Assembly: GCF_029633865.1 (NCBI RefSeq)
Contig: NC_079213.1
Location: 112,665,464-112,729,463 of the forward strand
Source: Lampris incognitus
Lineage: Eukaryota; Chordata; Actinopteri; Lampriformes; Lampridae
Reading direction: 5' to 3'
Length of the DNA: 64,000 nucleotides
Position 1 is the first letter of the stretch, and every line of letters begins with the position of its first letter. The position numbers were made by a program, and so were the translations under genes. Positions 58,047 through 64,000 of the stretch are shown here, one piece after another. The notes under the pieces were generated by a model, which worked only from the letters and a program-made list of their open reading frames with translations, did no database searches and was not told the DNA's origin.

Positions 58047-58490
58047 AGAAACAATCACAGCAGTGATGAGGGAGAGAGGCAGGGAGAGCAGGATGAAATA
58101 CAAGAGAATGACGAGCTGGAGGAAAGCTGAGAGGCTGTCAGAAGTGTATCATTTGTTGTAAACTAATGTTGTCGTTATTTTATGCAGTAACGTTGTCTTC
58201 CTCTGCTCTGTCCCCGACCTTCAGCAATACGTCATGCTTCACGACATGGTGGCCACTCACAGTATTGTCCGTGTGTCCGTGTGTCGGGCCAGCGGAGGTT
58301 TGTCAACTCTCACTGTTCGTTTTTTAACGGGTCGCTCCTTTAACACCTCTCACCCGCTGCACACCGCCATTCTAACCCCACCCATGAACACATGTCGTTC
58401 TGTTTTGGGCAACTCTTGGTCTCAGTCACCCACCACCTCGGCTACACTCCCACCGGAGGCTGCTTTGGTGGCGCACTGCAGAGTTGGAGA

Positions 58491-58578
<88 letters not shown>

Positions 58579-58957
58579 TGCCTCAGCTCTTTTCCTGCTG
58601 CCCAGAGAGGCACAAGTAATGAGAGACATGCTGAATAACACTCCAGGGCTCTGACGCACAATATATCCCCCTCTTTGTCTTTCACCTCACCCGCTACCTT
58701 CTGTTCCTCCCTCCCTCCCTCCCTCCCTCCCTCCCTCCCTCACATTTTATACCACGCACTCGTTTCTCTCTGTCTGCATTCCATCCATTCATTCTCCTCT
58801 TCTCCTCTCCCGCCAAACTTCACAGACATTGAAGAGATAATGTCCACTGATCTGGTGCCCGGAGACGTCATGGTCATCCCTAGCAACGGGACCATCATGC
58901 CTTGTGACGCTGTGCTGGTCAGCGGCACCTGCATTGTCAACGAAAGCATGCTAACAG
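40311..58957 (+). CDS. atp13a3: ATP13A3-like P5B-type ATPase, 5' part (9 coding exons, 3' end beyond window)
   Basis: Nine exons with GT-AG borders and consistent phases encode 332 codons plus one base of the next. Human ATP13A3 is the closest family member I recall, with conserved blocks such as [41 protein letters not shown] and [13 protein letters not shown]. The products are endosomal P5B transporters linked to polyamine uptake. Seen here are an N-terminal hydrophobic segment (about residues 29-49), two membrane helices (about 220-262) and the first part of the actuator domain (DLVPGD, PCDAVL, ESMLTG). The phosphorylation site, nucleotide-binding domain and later helices are not in the window. 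No stop or frameshift interrupts the exons, so the gene looks intact as far as seen. ATP13A2, A4 or A5 orthology is less likely but not excluded. Confidence 0.92.
40807..40962 (-). mobile_element. SINE-A copy 6, 5'-truncated, nested in the LINE
   Basis: Only the 3' 156 bp of a minus-strand SINE-A. It is flanked by perfect 10-bp duplications aaagaagctg (40797-40806 and 40963-40972). The truncated 5' end with intact duplications fits incomplete reverse transcription. Confidence 0.9.
41749..42087 (+). mobile_element. retroposon with ggctacacaaataaac tail, nested in the LINE
   Basis: 339 bp inserted in the LINE and flanked by 8-bp duplications gaggtctg (41741-41748 and 42088-42095). It contains gggatcccccctctgttgct and ends aaataaacttgacttgact. 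Same family as the repeats near 37.1 kb and 59.8 kb. Confidence 0.8.
42291..43515. other. intron 1 sequence, no gene recognised
   Basis: Mostly unique intronic DNA. A stretch at 43265-43340 (agaatcatgtttattggcca) resembles the 3' end of fish LINEs but is too short to classify. Confidence 0.45.
43516..43903 (-). mobile_element. SINE-B copy 2
   Basis: Minus-strand, near full-length copy from the ccatccatccattatccg tail to the head gcgctaaccattgcgccac. The B box appears as ggggctcgaaccc on the plus strand. Confidence 0.88.
44298..44462 (-). mobile_element. third tRNA-derived SINE (SINE-C)
   Basis: The minus-strand head has ggtcgcaacgttgccggttc followed by aaatccagccgg (B box ggttcaaatcc). Its body contains tccttttattggatagctac on the plus strand. 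This is, from memory, a recurrent fish SINE type. One copy only in this window. Confidence 0.6.
44588..44964 (+). mobile_element. SINE-B copy 3, full length
   Basis: Head cggcatggtggtgcagtggt, B box gggttcgagcccc, tail ataatggatgg. Perfect 11-bp duplications gatttatttca at 44577-44587 and 44965-44975. Confidence 0.93.
44976..45428. other. end of intron 1, nothing recognised
   Basis: Unique intronic sequence ending in the acceptor tctttatccag. Confidence 0.5.
45429..45602 (+). CDS. atp13a3: ATP13A3-like coding exon 2
   Basis: Residues 18-75, phase 0 at both ends. It encodes [20 protein letters not shown] followed by a leucine-rich hydrophobic helix and [12 protein letters not shown]. The donor is acg|gttggt, weaker than consensus. 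The alternative gtaaat four bases downstream would break the frame, so the first is preferred. Confidence 0.92.
46190..47010 (+). repeat. retroposon-like repeat with internal duplication
   Basis: A segment containing gctgggagagctggcg, the ctgcatc...gtaggccca type phrase and gctaagctaactgc-like text occurs twice (about 46340-46500 and 46590-46775). It ends with tttaatttcacgtgcgtaag and gtttctgattctgat, a tail known from fish LINEs and LINE-dependent retroposons. Lies in intron 2. Confidence 0.55.
47749..47797. repeat. (TA)n(TG)n microsatellite at exon 3 acceptor
   Basis: Alternating TA then TG dinucleotides ending eight bases before exon 3. It occupies the position of the polypyrimidine tract. 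Confidence 0.95.
47806..48012 (+). CDS. atp13a3: ATP13A3-like coding exon 3
   Basis: Residues 76-144, phase 0 at both ends. It starts [14 protein letters not shown], then a low-complexity [17 protein letters not shown] linker, and ends [10 protein letters not shown]. The acceptor aaacag is preceded by an alternating TA/TG microsatellite, not a normal pyrimidine tract. Confidence 0.92.
48157..48178. repeat. short telomere-like (TTAGGG)3
   Basis: Three tandem gttagg units in intron 3, with an inverted aaccctaaccc about 80 bp downstream. Confidence 0.9.
48299..48460 (+). mobile_element. SINE-B copy 4, 5' part only
   Basis: Head gcagcacggtggcgcagtgg and B box gggtttgagccct are present. The copy stops at ttcctccgggtgct and continues into unrelated intron sequence. 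Confidence 0.88.
49282..49326. repeat. (CT)n microsatellite upstream of exon 4
   Basis: About 45 bp of CT ending roughly 42 bp before the exon 4 acceptor. Confidence 0.95.
49369..49439 (+). CDS. atp13a3: ATP13A3-like coding exon 4
   Basis: [20 protein letters not shown] followed by EVL and a split Thr codon. 71 bases, starting in phase 0 and ending two bases into a codon, donor aac|gtaagg. A cytosolic segment conserved among ATP13A3 proteins. Confidence 0.92.
49598..50022 (+). mobile_element. SINE-A copy 7
   Basis: Plus-strand copy in intron 4, with head tgtccgggtggcgtagcgg and B box gttcgaatcccc, ending attggggagaaaagggg. Confidence 0.88.
50480..50563 (+). CDS. atp13a3: ATP13A3-like coding exon 5
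   Basis: 84 bases completing Thr, then [20 protein letters not shown] and TRHQQEY, ending two bases into an Arg codon. Acceptor ccttcag, donor acag|gtaacc. The HTAGLT block matches the family. Confidence 0.92.
51110..52190 (+). mobile_element. Penelope-like retroelement relic (GIY-YIG part) with inverted ends
   Basis: The core reads [20 protein letters not shown] followed by [17 protein letters not shown], then in another frame [20 protein letters not shown] and RPSLNRGG before a stop. This is the GIY-YIG endonuclease domain typical of the C-terminus of Penelope-like elements; DLYIG is the degenerate GIY-YIG second half. One frameshift near 51430 kills it. The flanks at about 51120-51210 and 52090-52180 are inverted copies of each other (ggtcactt..gatgatgaaac). 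Lies in intron 5. Confidence 0.8.
51295..51561 (+). pseudogene. GIY-YIG endonuclease domain fragment
   Basis: About 85 residues across two frames, as described for the enclosing Penelope-like relic. The reverse-transcriptase domain is absent. Confidence 0.8.
52191..53230. other. remainder of intron 5, no gene recognised
   Basis: Unique intronic sequence ending in the acceptor ccctgacag. Confidence 0.5.
53231..53300 (+). CDS. atp13a3: ATP13A3-like coding exon 6
   Basis: 70 bases completing Arg, then [20 protein letters not shown] and IKE, ending in phase 0 at gag|gtgagg. This is the most conserved block seen; GVNEI and [11 protein letters not shown] are near-invariant in P5B ATPases. Confidence 0.95.
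53774..54143 (-). mobile_element. SINE-B copy 5
   Basis: Near full-length minus-strand copy in intron 6, flanked by 7-bp duplications ccatagt (53767-53773 and 54144-54150). Confidence 0.9.
54414..54855 (+). mobile_element. SINE-A copy 8
   Basis: Full-length plus-strand copy with perfect 10-bp duplications agagaggacc (54404-54413 and 54856-54865). Confidence 0.93.
54953..55072 (+). mobile_element. SINE-B copy 6, 3' 120 bp only, with duplications
   Basis: Only the tail part (gatggactggcgggcctgtc to ataacggatg). It is flanked by perfect 12-bp duplications gattaattgagc (54941-54952 and 55073-55084), so the truncated copy inserted as such. Confidence 0.92.
55711..55868. repeat. CT-rich low-complexity tract
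   Basis: About 158 bp of ctctct/ccctct sequence ending in tag. It mimics a splice acceptor, but the following frame does not fit the gene. Confidence 0.9.
56197..56331 (+). CDS. atp13a3: ATP13A3-like coding exon 7
   Basis: 45 codons, phase 0 at both ends, acceptor ctgtag and donor aag|gtaaga. [20 protein letters not shown], then [20 protein letters not shown], gives two adjacent membrane helices leading to YTIKK. Confidence 0.95.
56371..56826 (+). mobile_element. SINE-A copy 9
   Basis: Full-length plus-strand copy 39 bases into intron 7. Perfect 13-bp duplications taggccgtgtgtt (56358-56370 and 56827-56839) mark a fairly recent insertion. Confidence 0.95.
57119..57548 (+). mobile_element. 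SINE-B copy 7, full length
   Basis: Intact head ggcagcacggtggcgcagtg, B box, and an expanded internal GT run. Perfect 12-bp duplications aatgtgaaaatg (57107-57118 and 57549-57560). Best preserved SINE-B in the window. Confidence 0.95.
57350..57407. repeat. (GT)n inside SINE-B
   Basis: Expansion of the gaatgtgtgtg segment present in all SINE-B copies. Confidence 0.95.
57996..58044. repeat. (CA)n microsatellite in intron 7
   Basis: About 49 bp of uninterrupted CA. Confidence 0.95.
58225..58297 (+). CDS. atp13a3: ATP13A3-like coding exon 8
   Basis: [20 protein letters not shown] followed by RASG and the first base of an Asp codon. 73 bases, donor gag|gtttgt. Start of the cytosolic actuator domain. 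Confidence 0.93.
58491..58572. repeat. (GT)n microsatellite in intron 8
   Basis: About 40 GT units in a 528-bp intron, on the sense strand. Confidence 0.97.
58706..58741. repeat. (CTCC)n pyrimidine repeat before exon 9
   Basis: Tandem CTCC on the sense strand, about 85 bp before the exon 9 acceptor. Confidence 0.95.
58826..58957 (+). CDS. atp13a3: ATP13A3-like coding exon 9
   Basis: 132 bases completing Asp, then [40 protein letters not shown] and MLT, ending with the first base of the Gly of the TGE motif. VPGD and the start of the TGES phosphatase loop are P-type ATPase hallmarks. The exon carrying ESVP is not found before the right edge. Confidence 0.94.
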
Positions 58958-59025
58958 GTCAGAGATCACGGGTCTTCTTGGCTGGACCAGACCAGGCGGC
59001 CAGCCCTACAAACATGAATGTCTCT

Positions 59026-59070
59026 GACTGACTGACTGACTGACTGACCGAGTGACTGACTGACTGATAG
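59026..59070. repeat. (TGAC)n microsatellite in intron 9
   Basis: Tandem tgac with one interruption, about 70 bp after exon 9. Confidence 0.93.
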
Positions 59071-59764
59071 TTTGTCATGATTGGGCCGCTGGATCAGGTG
59101 ACCAATGACGTCACTGAAGTTGCACGATTGGTCAGCCGACCAGCGACGTCCCTGATATACGTGGAAATGGGAGTTTCCCTATTGGACATCGCTCCTTCAA
59201 AATGAATTGGCGCAGCGGTTCCAGCTCGTTCCACATTTATCACACCCGTACGAACGGGATATATTGCTGCTCATGGACACAAGCGAAACACTGATAACGG
59301 AGTGTTGTGCTTCTCTCTCCACATCTGCCTGCTCACTGTAACAGTCCAGCGTAGCAGAGTAGGGGAGAAAACAGCTGTCCATGCGCCAAGAGGTTGCTTC
59401 GTACCACGCGCTAATTTTTGTTTCCTAGGATGCCGACGGACTGGCACAAAGAATAAAGGCTAATTTTGGCGAAAACTCGCATACCATTCCAGAGTATGAT
59501 TGCCCCCCCTCTCCACCCCCAACCCCCGCAACCGCTCAGGGGTTTTTTTCTCCAACTTTTATTAAGTAAGTTTGATACATTCAGTACACAAAGTATACAT
59601 GTCCCAGACAGTTTTTCATTATAAAAGTTGCTTTAAGTATAATTCACAGTATAAAAATGATATCAAAATAAATTAAATTGCATAACAAATAACAAAATGA
59701 AGGGAAAGGAAAGAAGAACAACAAACAAAAGTTGTGTACACACGACATCCATTGCACGTTGTCC
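59071..59764. other. intron 9 sequence, no gene recognised
   Basis: Unique sequence. The next ATP13A3-like exon was looked for here and not found. Confidence 0.5.
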
Positions 59765-59960
59765 GTCTTGGGAGAGAGAGCCCTCCTCTGTTGCTCTCGC
59801 TGAGGTTTCTTCCTATTTTTTCTCCGTTAAAAGTTGTTTTTTAGAAGGTCGTTCCTCATCCGATGCGAGGGCCTCAGGACAGGCTGTTGTGTTGCTGTAA
59901 TGCCCCCTGACACGAATTTGTACTTTGTGATTGGGCTATACAAATAAAATTGACTTCACT
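59765..59960 (+). repeat. retroposon tail family, third copy
   Basis: Contains ctgttgctctcgctgaggtt and ends ttgggctatacaaataaaat, matching the repeats near 37.1 and 41.9 kb. Confidence 0.75.
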
Positions 59961-59967
59961 TTTATGA

Positions 59968-60169
59968 GGGCGGCATGGTGCTGCGGTGGTTAGCGCGGTC
60001 ACCTCACAGCAAGAAGGTCCTGGGTTCGAGCCCCGGGGTTGTCCAACCTTGGGGGTCGTCCTCTGTGTGGAATTTGCATGTTCTCCTCGTGTCTGCGTGG
60101 GTTTCCTCCCACAGTCCAAAGACATGTAGGTCAGGTGAATCGGCCGTACTACATTGTCCCTAGGTGTGA

Positions 60170-60202
<33 letters not shown>

Positions 60203-60375
60203 CGTGGGCCCTGTGTGATGGACTGGTGGCCTGTCCAGAGTGTCTCCCCGCCTGCCGCCCAATGACTGCTGGGATAGGTTCCAGCATCCCTGCAACCCTG
60301 AGAGCAGGATAAGCGGTTTGGATAGTGGATGGATAAGTGGTTTGGATAGTGGATGGATGGATGGGTGGATGGATG
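59968..60375 (+). mobile_element. SINE-B copy 8
   Basis: Plus-strand copy with head cggcatggtgctgcggtggt, B box gggttcgagcccc, a small internal deletion after ttgggggtcgtcc, and an expanded ggatggat tail. Confidence 0.9.
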
Positions 60376-60904
60376 GATGGAGGACTTAAATGAATTCCCG
60401 GAGCCGCTCAGGCTTTTGGTAAGAGCAGATTTAGTCCACATCTGTATTTATGACAAAGGATAATGAGTAGAATGATCTCTTGTGGACAAACAGCGCATGC
60501 TCCGTGTGGAAAGATGTGTCATGCTAATGTTAGCGAGCTACAATGGAGTTTTACTGGCGATAAAACACATAAAAAACGAATGGTTAACTTAATAAAAACA
60601 AGGCAGATTTAATGTAAGATGAATAATATCCAATATAATAAAGCCAGCACAGCTTTTATGTGCTTTTCAATTCAGTTAATATTGTTTTGTCCAGTGACGT
60701 TCACCAGACCCATGATGCACCTGCCACGGGTGGAGTCAGTCAGACAGACTCCTTCCACTTTAGTGACAGTATCATTATTCTGAGGAATTTTGAAATGTAT
60801 ATAGTTCATATTTCAAAAACTAGAAAGCATTTTTAGAAACGTTTTTGACATCCGTCACCTGGCCATGTCACAGAACAGATACACTTTGTTTTATTAAATG
60901 TATT
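60376..60904. other. intron 9 sequence, no gene recognised
   Basis: AT-rich unique sequence between two SINE-B copies. Confidence 0.5.
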
Positions 60905-61272
60905 GTGGCGAGGCCACACGGTGTCGCAGGAACGTCCTGGGTTCGAGCCCCGGGGTAGTCCAACCTTGGGGGTCGTCCCGGGTCGTCCTCTGTGTGGAGT
61001 TTGCATGTTCTCCCCGTGTCTGCGTGGGTTTCCTCTGGGAGCTCCGGTTTCCTCCCACAGTCCAAAGACATGTAGGTCAGGTGAATCGGCCATACTAAAT
61101 TGTTCCTAAGTGTGAATGTGTGTGTGTGTGTGTGTGTGTGGGCCCTGTGTGATGGTCTGGCGGCCTGTCCAGGGTGTCTCCCTGCCTGCCGCCCAATGAC
61201 TGCTGGGATAGACTCCAGCCTCCCCGTGATCCTGATCAGGTTAAGCAGTTTGGATAATGGATGGATGGATGT
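60905..61272 (+). mobile_element. SINE-B copy 9, damaged head
   Basis: The A-box region is altered (cacacggtgtcgcagg, missing the ggttagc part), while the B box and tail are intact. Confidence 0.88.
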
Positions 61273-61493
61273 ACTGGAATACAGTCACATGTTTTTATGT
61301 CCTGATTTCACAATACTTGTCACTGCATTTCTTCACTCCCCAAGCCTGAAAATAACTACACACTGTAAAGATCAATATTTCCACCGAACCAAACGAAATA
61401 ATAGCCAGTAACACGAAGAGAGGGAGGAGGTTTGTTTTGGTTTGGTGTGAGATGCTGGTGCTACTTATCGTAGCACATTTCAACATGTCATGT

Positions 61494-61537
61494 GATGTGC
61501 TACTTCAGTACACTAAAGTGTACTGAAGTAGCACATC
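61494..61537. repeat. perfect palindrome, 20-bp arms, 4-bp loop
   Basis: gatgtgctacttcagtacac and its exact reverse complement around taaa, about 55 bp before the 29-bp minisatellite. Confidence 0.95.
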
Positions 61538-61593
61538 AAGTATCACTGGAACCACACAGAAACCTGCAGATGAACATGTAATATCCAGCAATC

Positions 61594-62659
61594 CACATGA
61601 TGACACTACCACTGAGTCAGTTCACATGATGACACTACCACTGAGTCAGTTCACATGATAACACTACCACTGAGTCAGTTCACATGATAACACTACCACT
61701 GAGTCAGTTCACATGATGACACTACCACTGAGTCAGTTCACATGATAACACTACCACTGAGTCAGTTCACATGATAACACTACCACTGAGTCAGTTCACA
61801 TGATAACACTACCACTGAGTCAGTTCACATGATGACACTACCACTGAGTCAGTTCACATGATGACACTACCACTGAGTCAGTTCACATGATAACACTACC
61901 ACTGAGTCAGTTCACATGATAACACTACCACTGAGTCAGTTCACATGATAACACTACCACTGAGTCAGTTCACATGATAACACTACCACTGAGTCAGTTC
62001 ACATGATAACACTACCACTGAGTCAGTTCGCATGATAACACTACCACTGAGTCAGTTCGCATGATAACACTGCCACTGAGTCAGTTCGCATGATAACACT
62101 GCCACTGAGTCAGTTCGCATGATAACACTGCCACTGAGTCAGTTCGCATGATAACACTGCCACTGAGTCAGTTCGCATGATAACACTACCACTGAGTCAG
62201 TTCGCATGATAACACTACCACTGAGTCAGTTCGCATGATAACACTACCACTGAGTCAGTTCGCATGATAACACTACCACTGAGTCAGTTCACATGATAAC
62301 ACTACCACTGAGTCAGTTCACATGATAACACTACCACTGAGTCAGTTCACATGATAACACTACCACTGAGTCAGTTCACATGATAACACTACCACTGAGT
62401 CAGTTCACATGATGACACTACCACTGAGTCAGTTCACATGATAACACTACCACTGAGTCAGTTCACATGATGACACTACCACTGAGTCAGTTCACATGAT
62501 AACACTACCACTGAGTCAGTTCGCATGATAACACTACCACTGAGTCAGTTCACATGATAACACTACCACTGAGTCAGTTCACATGATAACACTACCACTG
62601 AGTCAGTTCACATGATAACACTACCACTGAGTCAGTTCACATGATAACACTACCACTGA
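61594..62659. repeat. 29-bp minisatellite, about 37 copies, with AP-1-like motif
   Basis: Unit cacatgataacactaccac followed by tgagtcagtt. Variants are tgatgac/tgataac, cacatg/cgcatg and ctacc/ctgcc; cgcatg units cluster between about 62027 and 62285. Each complete unit contains TGAGTCA, the AP-1/TRE consensus. The array ends at ccactgac before unique sequence. Confidence 0.97.
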
Positions 62660-63020
62660 CTACCCCTTTAACAAACTGGCCACCATTTCCCACACTGACC
62701 ACACAGAGTCCAGCCCGGTACCAGGTTATGGCCTAGTCTTGTTTCAGTCTACCTGCACGGCTGAAAAAAATCTTATCCCCAGCTCTGTGGCAGGACACAA
62801 TCATTCAAGCCTTTTTTAATAATTGACTCCTTGGCAGCATCTCAGTCCAGTGTTTTATCAGACAGTCGGTGACAAATCTACATCTCAGAGACTGAAAGAG
62901 GACTGAAACACAGATCAACACGTAAAAGGACAACAGGGAACACATCGTACATTCCAAGAAATGTGGACAATGCTTATATCTGTTTGTGTGTTTGCATTTG
63001 TGTGGGTTAGAATGTATGAG
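62660..63020. other. intron 9 sequence, no gene recognised
   Basis: Unique sequence; nothing recognised. Confidence 0.45.
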
Positions 63021-63457
63021 CTTGGGTGTCCGGTTGGCGTGGTGGACTATTCCGTTGCCTACCAACATAGGGATCGCCGGTTCGGTTACCTCCGGCTTGG
63101 TCGGACGTCCCTACAGACACAATTGGCTATGTCTGCAGGTGGGAAGCCGGATGTGGGTATGTGTCCTGGTCGCTGCACTAGCGCCTCCCCTGGTCGGTCG
63201 GGGCGCCTGTTCTTGGGGGAGGGTGAACGGGGGGGAGAGAGAATAGCGTGATCTTCCCGCGCGCTACGTCCCGCTGGTGAAACTCCTCACTGTCCGGTGA
63301 AAAGAAGCGGCTGGTGACTCCACATGTATCGGAGGTGTGTAGTAGTCTGCAGCCCTCCCCAGATCGGCAGAGAGGGTGGAGCAGAGACCGGGACGGCTCA
63401 GAAGAGTGGGCTAATTGGCCACAATTGGGGAGAAAAAGGGAAAAATACAGAAAAAAA
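63021..63457 (+). mobile_element. SINE-A copy 10
   Basis: Plus-strand copy with a short deletion after the B-box start. Flanked by 12-bp duplications agaatgtatgag / agaatgtacgag (63009-63020 and 63458-63469), with one mismatch. Confidence 0.9.
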
Positions 63458-63525
63458 AGAATGTACGAGTCTGTATGTGCATGCATCTGCTTGTCACCAC
63501 TCAGCCAGAGTAAGAAAACTGAAAA

Positions 63526-63590
63526 CCTCCATCCACCCATTCCCCAAACCGCTCATCCTGCTCTCAGGGTCATGGGGATGCTGGCGCATA
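63526..63590 (-). mobile_element. SINE-B copy 10, 3' fragment
   Basis: Only the tail end (ccccaaaccgctcatcctgc, ctctcagggtcatggggatg) on the minus strand. Confidence 0.8.
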
Positions 63591-63699
63591 AGCTACAAAA
63601 AACAGATACCCAGATAAAAGATACCCATGAACCCATTGTGTTCGAGGAGCGCTTGTTTTTGTGTCTTTGTCTCTGTGACGTCCACATGCACTTTGTATA

Positions 63700-64000
63700 T
63701 CCAGAGGAGTTGAATCAAGTGCAACTGGACTTGGTATATATCTGTGAAGACGTTTCGCCTCTCATCCAAGAGGCTTCCTCGGTTCGTGCCTTTCTGACTA
63801 GACCAAGCTAGTCTGACTGGCTGCTGATGAGACTCAGAATTTATCCTCTAAGAGTCGTTGTCAGAGCTATAGATGTCCATGGCTCTTTGTGTCCCGATGT
63901 TTACCAACGCCCGTCGCTAACAGAGCCATCGATGTACTAGTGCAGACCAAGCTAGTCTGACTAGCCAGTCAGACTAGCTTGGTCTAATCAGAAAGGCACG
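63700..64000. mobile_element. terminal-repeat-like part of a retroelement running off the right edge
   Basis: tgaagacgtttcgcctctca followed by tccaagaggcttcctc resembles the terminal region of fish Penelope- or DIRS-like elements, as I recall them. agaccaagctagtctgact or its complement occurs three times. No coding part is visible before the edge. Confidence 0.4.
63944..63985. repeat. perfect palindrome, 19-bp arms
   Basis: agaccaagctagtctgact and its reverse complement around agcc, within the element at the right edge. Confidence 0.95.

Noticed and set aside
58974..59031. Read-through continuation of exon 9
   Set aside because: After ACAG the frame leaves the conserved TGES-VPVTK sequence at once; gtcaga is taken as the donor.
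59128..59200. Possible further ATP13A3 exon in intron 9
   Set aside because: All three plus frames between 58958 and the right edge were read for the expected ESVPVTK continuation and none was found.
61594..62659. CRISPR-like array
   Set aside because: Units are contiguous with no unique spacers, and the genome is eukaryotic; it is a minisatellite.

Overview
The window is vertebrate nuclear DNA, most likely from a teleost fish. It holds one recognisable protein-coding gene with GT-AG introns, and the rest is dense in teleost-type repeats: two tRNA-derived SINE families, several non-LTR retrotransposon relics, a Penelope-like GIY-YIG relic, Tc1-like and hAT-like elements, long minisatellites and dinucleotide runs. 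One 200-base run of N is an assembly gap. I saw no bacterial genes, CRISPR arrays or operons.

Layout. 1-3.4 kb is a 57/60-bp minisatellite that runs off the left edge. 3.8-8 kb holds a SINE with an internal palindrome, two relics of a Rex3/RTE-like LINE and a SINE-B copy. 10.2-12.4 kb is CpG-rich. It contains a miniature LTR-retrotransposon-like element whose repeats carry tRNA-like Pol III boxes, and a possible promoter with a first-exon splice donor. 13-19 kb has a hAT-type MITE and further LINE relics. 20-25 kb is mostly plain non-coding DNA. 25-30.3 kb has three SINE-A copies, one split by a 769-bp foldback element, and a 69-bp coding-frame repeat. 30.5-32.2 kb has two minisatellites ending in the gap. 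34.2-35.4 kb is a head-to-head palindromic Tc1-like element, followed by an L2/CR1-like LINE. 38.1-38.4 kb is an uninterrupted (GA)n run of about 278 bp, followed by a second Tc1-like relic.

The gene at 40.3 to beyond 58.96 kb (+) is the 5' part of a P5B-type ATPase, best matched to ATP13A3. Nine coding exons give 332 codons with consistent splice phases, from the start codon to the TGE motif of the actuator domain. The catalytic exons lie beyond the right edge. Its introns carry a nested LINE, many SINEs with clear target-site duplications, a Penelope-like relic, and in intron 9 a 29-bp minisatellite in which most units contain an AP-1-like TGAGTCA.

The least ordinary items are the tRNA-like-LTR miniature retroelement, the long foldback element, the palindromic Tc1 derivative and the AP-1 minisatellite. 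All family assignments come from reading the sequence and from recall; no database search was run.
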